Below are positions 43,066 through 53,860 of a stretch of DNA of 64,000 bases, piece after piece (position 1 is the stretch's first letter; each line of letters opens with the position of its first letter). The stretch is taken from contig NC_134356.1 in assembly GCF_048569485.1 (NCBI RefSeq), positions 531,600,556 to 531,664,555 on the forward strand, read 5' to 3'. Both the position numbers and the translations under genes were made by a program. Below the pieces are notes generated by a model. It made no database searches. It was not told the origin of the DNA and saw nothing but the letters and a program-made list of their open reading frames with translations. Origin of the DNA: Anomaloglossus baeobatrachus (Eukaryota; Chordata; Amphibia; Anura; Aromobatidae).

Positions 43066-43941
43066 TAACTCCTCTCTTCAACCTATCACTAAAAACTGGT
43101 GTCTTCCTCTCATGTTTTAAACACGCCTCAATCACACCCATCCTCAAAAAGCCCTCCCTTGATCAATCTTCTTTGTCTTTTAATCTCCACATATCACTTC
43201 TCCCCTATGTCTCAAAACTACTGGAACAGCATCTTGACTTGTTCTCCCATCTCTCCTCCTGCTCTCTCTCTGACCAGTAAAATCTGTCTTCCGACCCCAT
43301 CATTCAACTGAAATTAATTAAAGTCGCCAATGACCTACTAACCGCCATTCCTTCCAACTACAGATTCTCTCATTTCTTGGCATCACAGACTTAGGCCTAT
43401 CTTGGATCTCTTCATACCTAAACAAATTCAGCATCTCCCAGTCTCACACTTCCTCATCATCCTGCCCTCCATCTGATGGTATCCCCCTACATTCAGTTCT
43501 TAGACCCCTCCTCTTTTCTATTTAGACCTTTGGCCTGGGACATCTCATCGAGTCTCACGGCTTTCAGTATCATCTCTTTGCTGTTGATATGCAGATCTAA
43601 CTCTCTGGACCCAATATCAGGTCCTTACTAACCAGAATCCAACAATGTTGCTCTGCTATTTCATTCTTTTTCTCCGCTCGATTTCTAAAACTTAACATGG
43701 ACAAAACAGAATTCATCATCTTTCACCCCATCTCACTCAACCACTCCAAGAAATCTATCCATTAGAGTCAATGGCTACTCATTCTCCATAGTCTAGCATG
43801 CTTGCTGTCTCAGGGTAACTCTTGACTCCACTCTCTCCTTCAAGCCACATATCCAAGCCCTTTCCACCTCCTGCTGACTTCAACTCAAAAATATTTCCCG
43901 GATCCTTACATTTCTTAACCAACATTCTGCAAAAACATTAG

Positions 43942-45078
43942 TGGTTTGGACACACCCCACCAGGGCCATCAGAGGGGGACACCCGGAACCCGGCCGGTTC
44001 TGTTCTGGGAGGATGTCACAGTGGCAGGGCCCGACTCCGTAAACCCTGGTGGTGTCATTTAAATTAGTGTAGGATATATATATATTTACAGGGGTTGATG
44101 TTTCGTGACGCTGGGGCAGATGGTGACACAGCTGAGATGGTACAGCTCCCCACAGGTGGAGCTGGGACCCTAGTGCAACCGTAGGAAGTTTTTAGCCAGT
44201 GGGATATTTGAATAGCGCGGGGCTGGCGGCACAGGCAATGAGTCCAGGACACAGCGAGATGCAGTCGCAAGGTCTTTACTCACTGTTGTCAGTTCCAGAT
44301 TATCACAGCCAGCCGGTCAAATGCTGCCCTTGGAGTGCTGAGTCCTGCGGTGACGGGATCCAGCCGATCCCCAGGTAATTCAGAGGAACAAGACCGGTGT
44401 ACCTTTCTGTATCCCTTTCCTGGTCATCTTCCTACGCTGGCTTCGCCCTGCTGCTGTGCATCTCACACACAGTGCCCTGAATCGTTGTCCGCGGACCCTG
44501 TTTGGGAGGCTCTTCTGCCTAATCCCCTGGCCCTTTGTGGTCACCTTTTCAGTGGATTTGCGTGTGGTTGTGGCTTCAGCACATGAAGTTACCTCAACCT
44601 CCGGTTTTGCTAGCTGAGCCTGGTTGTTCTCCACTAGTCTAGGGGCTGGTCCCCTTTGTGGCCAAGTCCCTCCACACTGGTGTGTCAGATGTGGATGCGA
44701 GCCAACGGGTGGATCTCTTACTTCCCATGGCTCTAGGACCCCTTCTTCCTTTCTTTCTCCCTTGTCCTAGGACAAGCTCATCCGGCTCCAGTCCCCAGGA
44801 CCTCTCCCCTCCGCTTCCTTCTTCGTTCTCCTTCTGTGTAGTTTCACTTTCTCCACTCCGTTCTAAGTGTCCACCCACTAACCCCACCTCCAGACTCGTT
44901 GCGGGACTGTGCTCTCCCTAAGGAGAAACTTGCCCTAACCACGGCCTGATGGAATGTAGCTATACTAAGAGTGTGTGTGTACTGTGGTCTGTGTGCTCCT
45001 TCTTACCAGGGATGGGGTTCCACACCTTTGGCTGAGGTGCAGGACCTCTGTGGTGACTGGACCCTCAGGGGCACCACA
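43942..45078 (-). mobile_element. Solo LTR (family E) inside the L2 relic
   Basis: It starts TGGTTTGGACACACC and ends GGGGCACCACA. Read on the minus strand it begins TGTGGTGCCCCTGAGG, like element 2's TGTGGCGCCCCTGACC. The L2 reverse-transcriptase match stops at its left edge and resumes at its right edge, which fixes the borders. There is no internal region. It is a fossil of about 1.14 kb. A target duplication is not clear. Confidence 0.75.
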
Positions 45079-45179
45079 CATGCCCTCATTATCTCCTGCT
45101 TTGAGTAGCCAACCTCCTGCTCAGTGGCCTCTCTTCTAACAATCTTGCTCCCCTCCAATCTATCCTATACTTCTATACT

Positions 45180-45243
45180 TTGCTCAATAAATTGGTGAAT
45201 GATGGGGTGTAGGGGAGTTTTTTTTCAAATAAAGTATTTTTTC

Positions 45244-45292
<49 letters not shown>

Positions 45293-45920
45293 TTTAGCTA
45301 TTCACTTACCAGATTACTAATGGTAGTGTCTGACAGATGCACACCCATTACTAACTCTGGGGTTTATTTCAGCTGTAAATTCATAGCTGATATCAATTCC
45401 ATTAACAATTGCCCCAACTAACACACTACTAGGGCAATATCTAATGAATGTGCCACTTCTGGGGTGGCTGCGGGCTACTATTTTTAGGTTGTGAATGGCC
45501 AAATAACCATAACCCTTCCCATACTGATAATACCAGCCACCAGCAGTCTGCTTTATCTTGGCTGGTTATCAAAAATGAGGGGGGGGACCCCATGCAGTTT
45601 TTTTAACTAGTTATTTAAATAATTGAAAAAATTGGTGTGGAACCCCCTCTGTTTTTGATAACCAGCCAAGGTAAAGCAGGCTGCTGGGGGTTGCAGTCAT
45701 TACTTGTCTGTTTTACATGCGCTTAATATCAAAAATAGGGAGGGAACTTACGTATTTTTTTAAATTATTTATTACTTTTTACAGTAATACAGCTTACTGA
45801 ATGCCACCAATCACAGATGCCAGCACAGAGGGTGGGAGGAGTGTATAGGAGTCTGATTTCAAACAATCAGAGACACGGAATATTAATGTAGATTAATGAG
45901 CGGGTCAGAAAAGACTCTAA
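45180..45920. repeat. Dispersed repeat R, copy 1
   Basis: This is related in the same direction to 49320-51236. Shared blocks are TTCACTTAC with CCCATTACTAA, TCTAATG(A/G)ATGTG, GGCTGCGGGCTA(C)T, TTTATC(T/A)TGG and a long GGGG(G)ACCCC-type block. It contains a (TG)n tract and no coding trace. Its class is unknown. Confidence 0.6.
45244..45290. repeat. (TG)n microsatellite
   Basis: About 22 TG units without interruption. Confidence 0.95.
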
Positions 45921-46014
45921 CTGCTGTGTTATCTTCAAGGAAACACGGTTTCTGCTCTTACCCTGATTTTGCTTACTTTTTCTCCCCTCTAGCCTTTACT
46001 ACAACATTTTACAG

Positions 46015-46141
46015 CACAGAAGTTGTCTACATTGACTTGTATGGGGTTTGTTGTAAGTCCAGTTCCCAAACCCAACTCTTTTTTTTTTTTAAGTCTGGCT
46101 GACTGGCTGAACCCGAACATCCACAAGTTTTCTTATCTCTA
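46015..46141. mobile_element. hAT-type terminal fragment
   Basis: ATTGACTTGTATGGGG..CCCGAACATCC ends in TCTTATCTCTA, close to the complement of the hAT-2 end TAGGGATAAGCGAACC. There is no opposite end. Confidence 0.4.
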
Positions 46142-46299
46142 GTAGCCCCACAAAAGAAGAGATACAATATTGCAAGGCAATCAATTGTATTATCAGTGTG
46201 GTTACACAATATTAAAGAGACATAACTACAAGAAGACAAGATTAAAAACACATGGAAAGTTATACAGGCCAAAAGCTGTGCAAACTGCAAAACGGCATC

Positions 46300-46500
46300 A
46301 GTGTTTGCCATAGATGTTATTATTATTATAATACTTTTGATATATAGTGAAATAATATTCCACATCACTTTACAGACGTTATCACTGTACCCATTGGGGC
46401 TCACAATGAAAATTTCTATCAGTATATCTTTGGAGTGTGGGAGGAAATCGGAGAACCTCGAGGAAACCTATACAATGACAGGGAGAAGATACAAATGTAC
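46300..46500 (+). repeat. Widely dispersed vertebrate repeat fragment (SINE-like)
   Basis: CCCATTGGGGCTCACAAT and TCTTTGGAGTGTGGGAGGAA are blocks of a repeat seen across many vertebrate genomes. The family is not assigned here. Confidence 0.5.
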
Positions 46501-47145
46501 AAATGTACACATGTTGTACTTGGTGAGATTTGACAGGATCCCAGAGCTGTAAAACAACAATGGAAAAAACTGAGCTATTGTGCTCCCCAAAAACCTATAT
46601 TTAGAATAAACTACACCAAAGCAAGTAATATAACACAGATAAATAATCAAACGTATTAATGCTAAATGATTTAAAATGTAAGAGGCATAAAAAAATCAAC
46701 ATAAAGAATGAATAACAATTGTACTGTAAAGTGCTGCAATACTCATGAAATTAAGATGACAAAATGCAATGTAAAATTAATACATATATGCACAAGTAAA
46801 ATGAATGTGTATGCTAACTAAATATAGCATGTTGTAACTTGCTGCCCACACAAGCACTCCAGAGTGTGTTTCGCTAAATTGCTTCATCAGGGAGTGATAA
46901 GAGTTCTAAGAATGGCATTGAAGAGTCTGTAGATCCAGCCAGATGTCCAAACAAGCTGTGAGTTCTCATCACACTAGCGCTGAGCTTGTTATTGGTACAT
47001 GTGCAAAAGATAAAATTTAGGTGCATTTCGTGAAATTATTTGGCGCCACTCCTGACATTAAGGGGTCATAGCATGGTGCTGCTCAGTGTTGCAGCCATTT
47101 TACTACTTTTCACAACTCGCTGGCTATCTGCTGTGCAAGCAACTG
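46501..47145. other. Unassigned stretch
   Basis: No gene. A GTTTCGCTAAATTGCTTCAT segment near 46870 resembles part of a dispersed frog repeat. Confidence 0.35.
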
Positions 47146-47148
47146 TAA

Positions 47149-47711
47149 AGGCCCCGTCACACACAATGACATATCTAACGATATATCGCCGGGGTCACGG
47201 ATTCCGTGACGCACATCCGGCATCGTTAGCGAAGTCATTGCGTCAACGAATAACTGTTAACGATGGAAAATGCTCACCAAATCGTCCATCGTTGACACGT
47301 TAGTGATTTTCAAAAAATCGTTGATTGTTGAGGACGCAGGTTGTTCGTCGTTCCCGAGGCAGCACACATCGCTACGTGTGACACCGCGGGAACGACGAAC
47401 TACAGCTTACCTCCTGCCGCTGGCAATGAGGAAGGAAGGAGGTGGGCAAGATGTTACGGCCATTCATCTCCTCCCCTCCGCTTCTATTGGGCGGCCGCTT
47501 AGTGACGCCGCTGTGATGCCGCACGAACCGCCCCCTTAGAAAGGAGGCGGTTCGCCGGCCACAGCGACGTCGCTAGGCAGGTAAGTCTGTGTGACGGCTG
47601 CGAACGATATTGTGCACCACGGGCAGCGATTTTCCCGTGATGCACAAATGACGGGTGCGGGTACGCTCGCAAGCGATATCGCTAGCAATATCGCTGCGTG
47701 TGACAGGACCT
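47149..47711. mobile_element. Harbinger-type miniature element
   Basis: The ends AGGCCCCGTCACACAC and GTGTGACAGGACCT are inverted. The inside carries repeated CGATATCGCTAGC-type blocks. The flanks are TAA and TTA, so the duplication is not exact. Its GC-rich centre resembles that of the element at 29740. Confidence 0.75.
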
Positions 47712-49319
47712 TTACTCATCCCCATTTATAGAAATCAAACCATCAGCCGTTCCCTGCACAGACACATGGCTGGAAGCACACCTGTTTGGGAAAACTAAAA
47801 GAGGGTTAAGCAATTTCACAAAAAATGTAAGACCCCTATACACATTAGATAACTATCCGTCATAAATATTCTATTGAAAGCTATGTCTCCCAACTTTCCT
47901 GTACACAAAAAGCTTGTTTCAGCCAAGTGATTCTGTGTTCTCCATGACAGAGCCACTGCCACACTTCTCTAGTAGTGGCTTATTTCTACAACGAAAAAAA
48001 TAATCGGTCACTCAAAATCCTATGGTGGATTCCTTCCTTAACCTCTTTTAGGGAAGAGTTGGGTAGCTGCTAACACAGGAGACTGTCAGCCAATCTCGCC
48101 CATATCAGCTTTAATCTAATGAATAAGGGAACCTTTAGCACTAAACCAGTGCTGCTTCCCTATTCTACGAGCTTGGACTTCCACCATTCATAAAGTGATG
48201 ATAGTGTAAACAGCATTATTCTATCATTTTAAGGGGGAAAATCCCTTTAAATTAGTTATCACATTGCACAACTGATATAGATCCAATTAGTTGCATGTCA
48301 ATTTCAGCTCTGCTAGATATTTATTCCATGAGTCCATACAACAGGACATTGCAGTAAATTCATTTACTGAGATAAAGGAGGGCTATAGATTGTGAAATGT
48401 GTATGAGAAATAAAGTGCCATTGATCTAAGAATGGACTGTGATGTTTATTTACTCAGGAGTAATTGTCTTACCAAAGTTCCCGACTTAGTTCATCATTCC
48501 TTCAAGTTTTGTATGAATAAGGGAAGGTGCTAGGACAAGTAGGACTAATTTTAATTGGGTCTTCTGAAGCTGGGAATAGCCTTTCTTTACCTGTCACTCA
48601 CCCTAGAAGACATAAGCTCTTCTCAATCAATAGAAGCAGTAGATTCCCTTTTAATCCCATGGTCTTTTTGTTCTGTCTAAATAAAAGACTGTCTACTGCA
48701 TTTTCTCATCCCTCTTGTCACCGGCCCTTTCCCCATCTTACCGTGACCTCTGATGACCCAACTGGTTGGTTTAAAATGTGAAGAAATTTCAGGCAGAGTT
48801 CCAGCTAACAGACATAATTAAAGGGTATTCCCTGCCCACGCTTCATGTTATAGACTGGCGATTTCTTCTCCCAAGTCAATAGCAATGCAAGTTAAGGTGA
48901 AAGGGGTAATAAAAAGCTGTATAAAAACATCAGTAATGTCTGTAATTCAGTAATTCATTTTCTTGATTGGTTAGAAACCAAAGGAGTATATTATATATAT
49001 TATATTGTGGATGCAAATAGACTGGTTGTATAATTTCAAAAGTTTTTGATCATGTTTATGGAGTGAAGGGTCAACAATTGAATTAATTAAATATAAGTTG
49101 CATGGGTATCGTTCTGAATAATTTGTTAAAAATGTGGAATAGAGATTAATGTTTATTAAGCTTTGACTGTGATATGCGATAATTATTGTATTTTTATTTT
49201 TTAGAAAGTATGAAAACAACAGAAAATTTACATTTCACAGGAAATATATTTATTAATAATTTGACAAATTACAGGTAAATATATTTAATTTTATTATGCA
49301 ACAGCATTTTATTCATCTA
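47712..49319. other. Unassigned stretch of 1.6 kb
   Basis: AT-rich, with no gene, RNA or clear repeat that I can support. An AATAAAG at about 48410 is not tied to any transcript. Confidence 0.4.
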
Positions 49320-49675
49320 ATGTTATAATGTTTCAAGTAAAGGATTTTTTTCAGTGTTTGTGTTCATTTCTTTTCACTTACAGTTTAGTAATGAGGGTCT
49401 CATAGATGCCTCCCATTACTAATCTAGGGCTTAGTGGCAGCTGGGAGCTGTCATTAAGTCCTTATTTCCCCGATTGCCACCGCACCAAGGCAATCGGGAT
49501 GAGCAGGGTAAAGTTTCGGGATTGTTGCATCTAATGGATGTGACAATTCTGGGCAGCTGCAGGCTATTTTTAGACTGGGGTGGTCAGCCTGAGAATACCA
49601 GCTCCCAGCTGTCAGCTTTATCATGGATGGTATGAAAAAACTACCAAGACAAATAAGTCCAATGATAATACCTTA

Positions 49676-49870
49676 ACACCATAGAAAATATAGGGTAATA
49701 TAAGGTAATTGATGGGTAAATAAACATGCCATATAATTCTCTTTTAAGCTGCTTTTTATTGTATTATCTACAATAAAAAACAGCTTAAAAGAAAATGTTA
49801 TGGCATGTTTATTTACCCATAAATTACCTTAAATTTACACCGTCAGTTACCCCTATTTTTTCTATGGTTT
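49676..49870. mobile_element. Foldback miniature element
   Basis: The arms run from CACCATAGAAAATA to TATTTTTTCTATGGT, with GGGTAAATAAACATGCCAT inverted as ATGGCATGTTTATTTACCC and a short loop near 49785. No coding trace. Confidence 0.75.
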
Positions 49871-50056
49871 CTCGTCATCATAGCTAGGTATCAAAATTGG
49901 GGAGACCAGACACCATTTTTTAAAAGTTAATTCTTTAAATATTTTTTTAAAAAAAAAAAGACGCATATAGTCCCTCTTATTTTGATACACAGCCAAGATA
50001 AGGACATGGCTAGAGGCTGCAGCAGGTAGCCATAGGCTTCATCTGTGCTGGGTATC

Positions 50057-50896
50057 TGTCACGCTCCCTGGTGCCCATGCCACGCTCTCCGGTTTCCCTG
50101 CCACGCTCCCCGGCTCCCCTGCCACACTCCCCGGCTCCTCTGCCACGCTCCCCCGCTCCCGGACCTCGCTTCCCCGCTCCCGTGCTACGCTCCCCGGTAC
50201 CCCGCTCCTCAGCCTCCATGCTCCCTCACCTGCATCCTCCAGGCAACCCGGTCCCCGGTCCCGGCGCCCGTCTGCTACCCTGAGCCAGCCCGGCACTCCT
50301 GCCTCCTGTACACCGCATCCTGCTCTGGCTTCTGGCACCCGGGCCTCGCGCATGCGCATTAGGGCGCGCGCGCGGTCATTGACCTTTTCTTAAAGGGCCA
50401 GCATCCTCCAACAGGATATTGAAGATGCAGGTACAGGGTATATAGGGGGTCCCTTTCCAAGTGGGCGGGGCCTGTTCTTCGTGTTTGCTAAGCTAGGAGT
50501 CAGGTCTCCCTGTGCCTTGTCCCGTACTTACCTATCTCTCTTGTAGAGTCGCTCCTGTCTCGCCAACCGGTCCTGACGATTCCAGAACCCCGAACGGTGA
50601 CTGTCCGCCATCTCGTCAGTCCCTACCATCTCCGATCCCTGGATCCGTGTGGTGACCGACCTCCTCGCTCCGCTGGTTCCGGACTCTGCCTGACATCATC
50701 TCGGCCTCCGAACCTGAGCTCCGTCACCCGGACTACCGTCAGAGACTCCGTGGTCCCAGGGACTTCTTCACTCCATTCCTCTGAACGGACTGTCCTGCTA
50801 CCCGTAGTGCTCCGGCTACCGGGCACCTTGCCTTCGGTGAGGTGCTCAGTCAAGTGGATCCACCTCCTGGGCCTACCCGTCCTCCTGGTCCTAACA
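50057..50896 (+). mobile_element. Gypsy-type solo LTR with 5-bp target duplication
   Basis: It starts TGTCACGCTCCC and ends GGTCCTAACA. GTATC flanks both sides (50052-50056 and 50897-50901). A TATATAGG at about 50440 could be its TATA box, which supports the plus direction. The left part is a short repeat of the type CC(A)CGCTCCCCGG. It is a fossil of 840 bp without an internal region. Confidence 0.85.
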
Positions 50897-51339
50897 GTAT
50901 CATAATATGGGGGGACCCTACACCAATTTTCTTTTTTTTTTTACACCAATATACACACACAGATAGCGTCTCTGATTGAAAGCAGTCAAATACGCTGTCA
51001 TATGGGGTAGGGGCACGTCTGACTACAACCAGAGATGGAGGGACTGTCAATGGGCAGGGTAAGCAGTGCATATGCATGAAGGATAATGAGCGGCCCTGGA
51101 AGTAGTATGAGCAGCCCAAAAGCAGTGTACTGGCACACAAGAGACTCGGTAAGCATAAAGCGCCTGCTTTCCCCTTTTTTTATTTATTTTTCCATTGTTT
51201 TTTTAATTACCCGAGTTGCAGGACCCAGATCACTACTAGGGATAAGCGAACCTTTCAAAGTAGGTGTAGCCATAGGCCTCTTGCTCCCAGAACCCTGGTA
51301 CTACACCTTTGCCTAGTCTGCACAGTCTGGGACTGGGGT

Positions 51340-51870
51340 GGCAAAGTCATTGGACATCTAGACTTGTTCATCTTTATAAAAGTTAGACGGTCTATGGTTT
51401 CAAAGGACAGCTGGATACGCTTATCCGTCAATATACCAGCAGCAGCGCTGAAGTCATGTTCTGAGAGAACGCTGGCTGTCAGCCAGGCCAAAACTTCCAA
51501 GGTGTGACTGGTGCGCACAGGCCACTCTTCTATTTTTGAAAAACAAAATACAAAAGGGTCCAATCCCCCTTATGTCATCGATATTGAGCTCTAGATACTC
51601 CTGCACAATCTTCTCCAGTCGTTTACTATTGTCAGACTTCTACTCTGTTCTGCTGGTGCATGTGATGGTGTCAAACCTCACAGAATTGCTTCTTCCACTT
51701 GAACTGCTGCTAATGTTTCTGCATTGACAATGCGACGTTCCCGTGGTTGGAATTCTAGAATACACGCTGTGTGCCTCACTGCTGTCTTGTGGAAAACAAC
51801 TGTTAAGATGATTTAAAAGCGTGTTTCGATACCCCAGCATCCACGCATCCCTTTGCAGCGGGGGAAGCAT
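51340..51870 (-). pseudogene. hAT-2 transposase C-terminal remnant
   Basis: The minus frame 51563-51255 carries WLTASVLSEHDFSAAAGIL, the hAT dimerisation motif also seen in hAT-1 as CPAASVLSERVFSAAGGI, and DRLTFIKMNK. Frame 51870-51640 carries the region preceding it in the protein. Shifts separate them. Confidence 0.75.
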
Positions 51871-53009
51871 CTTGCTAAATTTTTTCTTGTACCATGGATC
51901 TAGTGTGTGGCAACCCAGTAGTCAGCACTATATCTAATTCTAACAATATGGACATCATGTTGCAGACTTTGCAGCAAGAAGTGGCTCATATGTCAGATGA
52001 TTCCATGATGTGGCCTAGCATTTTCATTTTAAAAATGAGAAATGCATGAGTGACAGGCATAGGCTTCTTGCTCCCAGAATCCTGGTCCTACAGGCAAGAC
52101 ACAACTTGGAGATTCATATTGGAGTCCTGATATTTAAAAACATTGCAGCCTGATAGCCGGACACTGGAATCAATTCTCCCCCATTTCCTCATAGTGTGTT
52201 TGCACAACAGGGAGTCATGGTCTATACAACACCCAGAATGTGGGCTGACATTTTCATTTTAAAAAATCAAGACATGCATGAGTGACAGGCGTAGGCCTCT
52301 TGCTCTAAGAACGCTGGCTCTACAGACAAGATATAACTTAAAGACACATATTGGAGTCTTGATATTTAAAAACATTGCAGGCAGACAGCAGGACAATGGC
52401 ATCAATTCCACCCCCATTTCCCCCCACCAGGGAAGTATGGTCCATGCAACACACAGGATGTAGGCTGTAATTCCATTTAAAAAAATCAAGAGATACATGA
52501 GTGACAGGCTTAGGCCTCTTTCTCACAGAAACCTAGCACTACAGACAAGACACAACTTGCAAACCCATCTTGGGGTCTAAATATTTAAAAACATTGCAGT
52601 CAGAATGCGGGACAGCAGGACAGTTGCAGCATTCACCCCTCACCCCAATTCCCCATAGTGTGTTTGCACACCAAGGAAGTTTGGTCCATGCAACACACAA
52701 TATGTGGGCTGGTATTTTCATTTAAAAAATTAAAGAGTTGCATGAGTGACAGGCATAGGCCTCTTGCTCCTAGAACCCTGGCACTACAGACAAGGCACAA
52801 CTTGGAGACCCATGTTGAAGCATTGATAGTAATAACTTTTCAGGTAGATAGCAGAACATCAGGACAGTGGCATCAATTCCCCCCCACTTTCCCATATTGT
52901 GTTTGCACACCAGGGAGGTATGATACATGCAACACACAGGATTTGGGCAGGCATTTTAATTTTAAAAAGTGAACACACATCTACCATGTCTTCTGCAGCA
53001 GCACATCCA

Positions 53010-53230
53010 GGCCAAAATAATGCCCTAGAAATTTTGGTACAACAAGGTTGATCCATGCAGTGCATATGTGATGTCGCCCAGACAAAGTGCTGTAATCTCA
53101 CGTGGCCTTCCCTGGTTCCAGGTTCAGTGGAGATATCCATTGATCGAGCTGGGCCTGGAAAGTGGTTCACAATTCTGCAGCTGTGTGACTGTGTTATGTG
53201 ATGCATATTAATATAAGCACTGCCTGATTG
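53010..53230 (-). pseudogene. hAT core fragment inside the array, copy 1
   Basis: The sequence parallels 53630-53860: GGTTGATCCATGCAGTGCAT, GATGTCGCCCAGAC and CACAGCTGCAGAATTGTG-type blocks on the minus strand match the region before the catalytic Asp in hAT-1 (LKLICIGDK..DNGRNLVAAL). Confidence 0.65.
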
Positions 53231-53629
53231 CATAGACTTACACACAGGATGTGGGCTAGCATTTTCATTTTAAAAATCAAGAGATGCATGAGTGACTGGC
53301 GTAAGCCTCTTGCTCCCAGAACCCTGGCAATACAGACAAGACACTACTTGGAGACCTATCTTAGAGTTTTGATATTTTAAAAACATTCAGGCAAAGAGCA
53401 GGACAGTGGAATTAATTTGCCCCCAACCCCCTTTCCCCATAGTGTGTTTGCACAGCAGGGAATTATGGTCCATGCAACACACAGGATGGGGGCTGGGATT
53501 TTAATTTTGAAAAATACATGTTTATGCTTATTTGTTCTTACTATTTCATTTCTGTAATATTAAGAAACATCTTAAATAAAGAATATACAAAAAAAAAATT
53601 AGCACCCAGCTACTGTGCTTTCTGCAGCA

Positions 53630-53860
53630 TGCCCTAGAAATTTCGGTACAACCAGGTTGATCCATGCAATGCATATGTGATGTCGCCAAGGCGTAGTGCT
53701 GCCACCAGGTTTACACCGTTATTGCACATAGCCCTACCTGGGTCCAGGTTCACTGGAGACAGCCATTGATAATACTGGGCTGGAATAGTGGTCCACAACT
53801 CTGCAGTTGTGTGACTGCATTGTCCAATGCATATTAATTTAAGCACTGCCTGATAATGTT
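53630..53860 (-). pseudogene. hAT core fragment inside the array, copy 2
   Basis: The minus frame carries AVLKLICIGQCSHTTAELW and CNNGVNLVAALRLGD, the counterparts of hAT-1 AVLKLICIGDKPHNAEEV and CDNGRNLVAALRRGQ. The catalytic Asp of DNG is changed to Asn here. Confidence 0.75.

Larger units (their letters stand above)
42740..45190 (+). mobile_element. L2-type LINE relic, interrupted twice
   Basis: The plus strand encodes reverse-transcriptase pieces in L2 order: LNTCALVPI (about 42825), then after a miniature element NLSLKTGVFLSCFKHASITP and ILKKPSLDQSS (43075-43170), LLPYVSKLLEQHLDLF (43200-43250), and an FAVDMQI block at about 43578-43600 where L2 has the F(A)DDMQ catalytic motif, one Asp being lost. 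LKLNMDKTEFIIF follows at about 43685. After an inserted LTR the match resumes at 45079 with HALIISCFE and LLPSNLSY. Many stops and shifts are present; it is old and dead. No 5' region or tail is identified. Confidence 0.85.
49320..51236. repeat. Dispersed repeat R, copy 2, interrupted twice
   Basis: Same family and direction as 45180-45920. It is broken by a foldback element (about 49676-49870) and by a solo LTR (50057-50896). The block GGGGGGACCC resumes directly after the LTR. Confidence 0.6.

Noticed and set aside
46300-46500. RNA gene in the SINE-like fragment
   Set aside because: No A and B box of a tRNA promoter and no fold that I could support. Only the dispersed-repeat blocks are clear.
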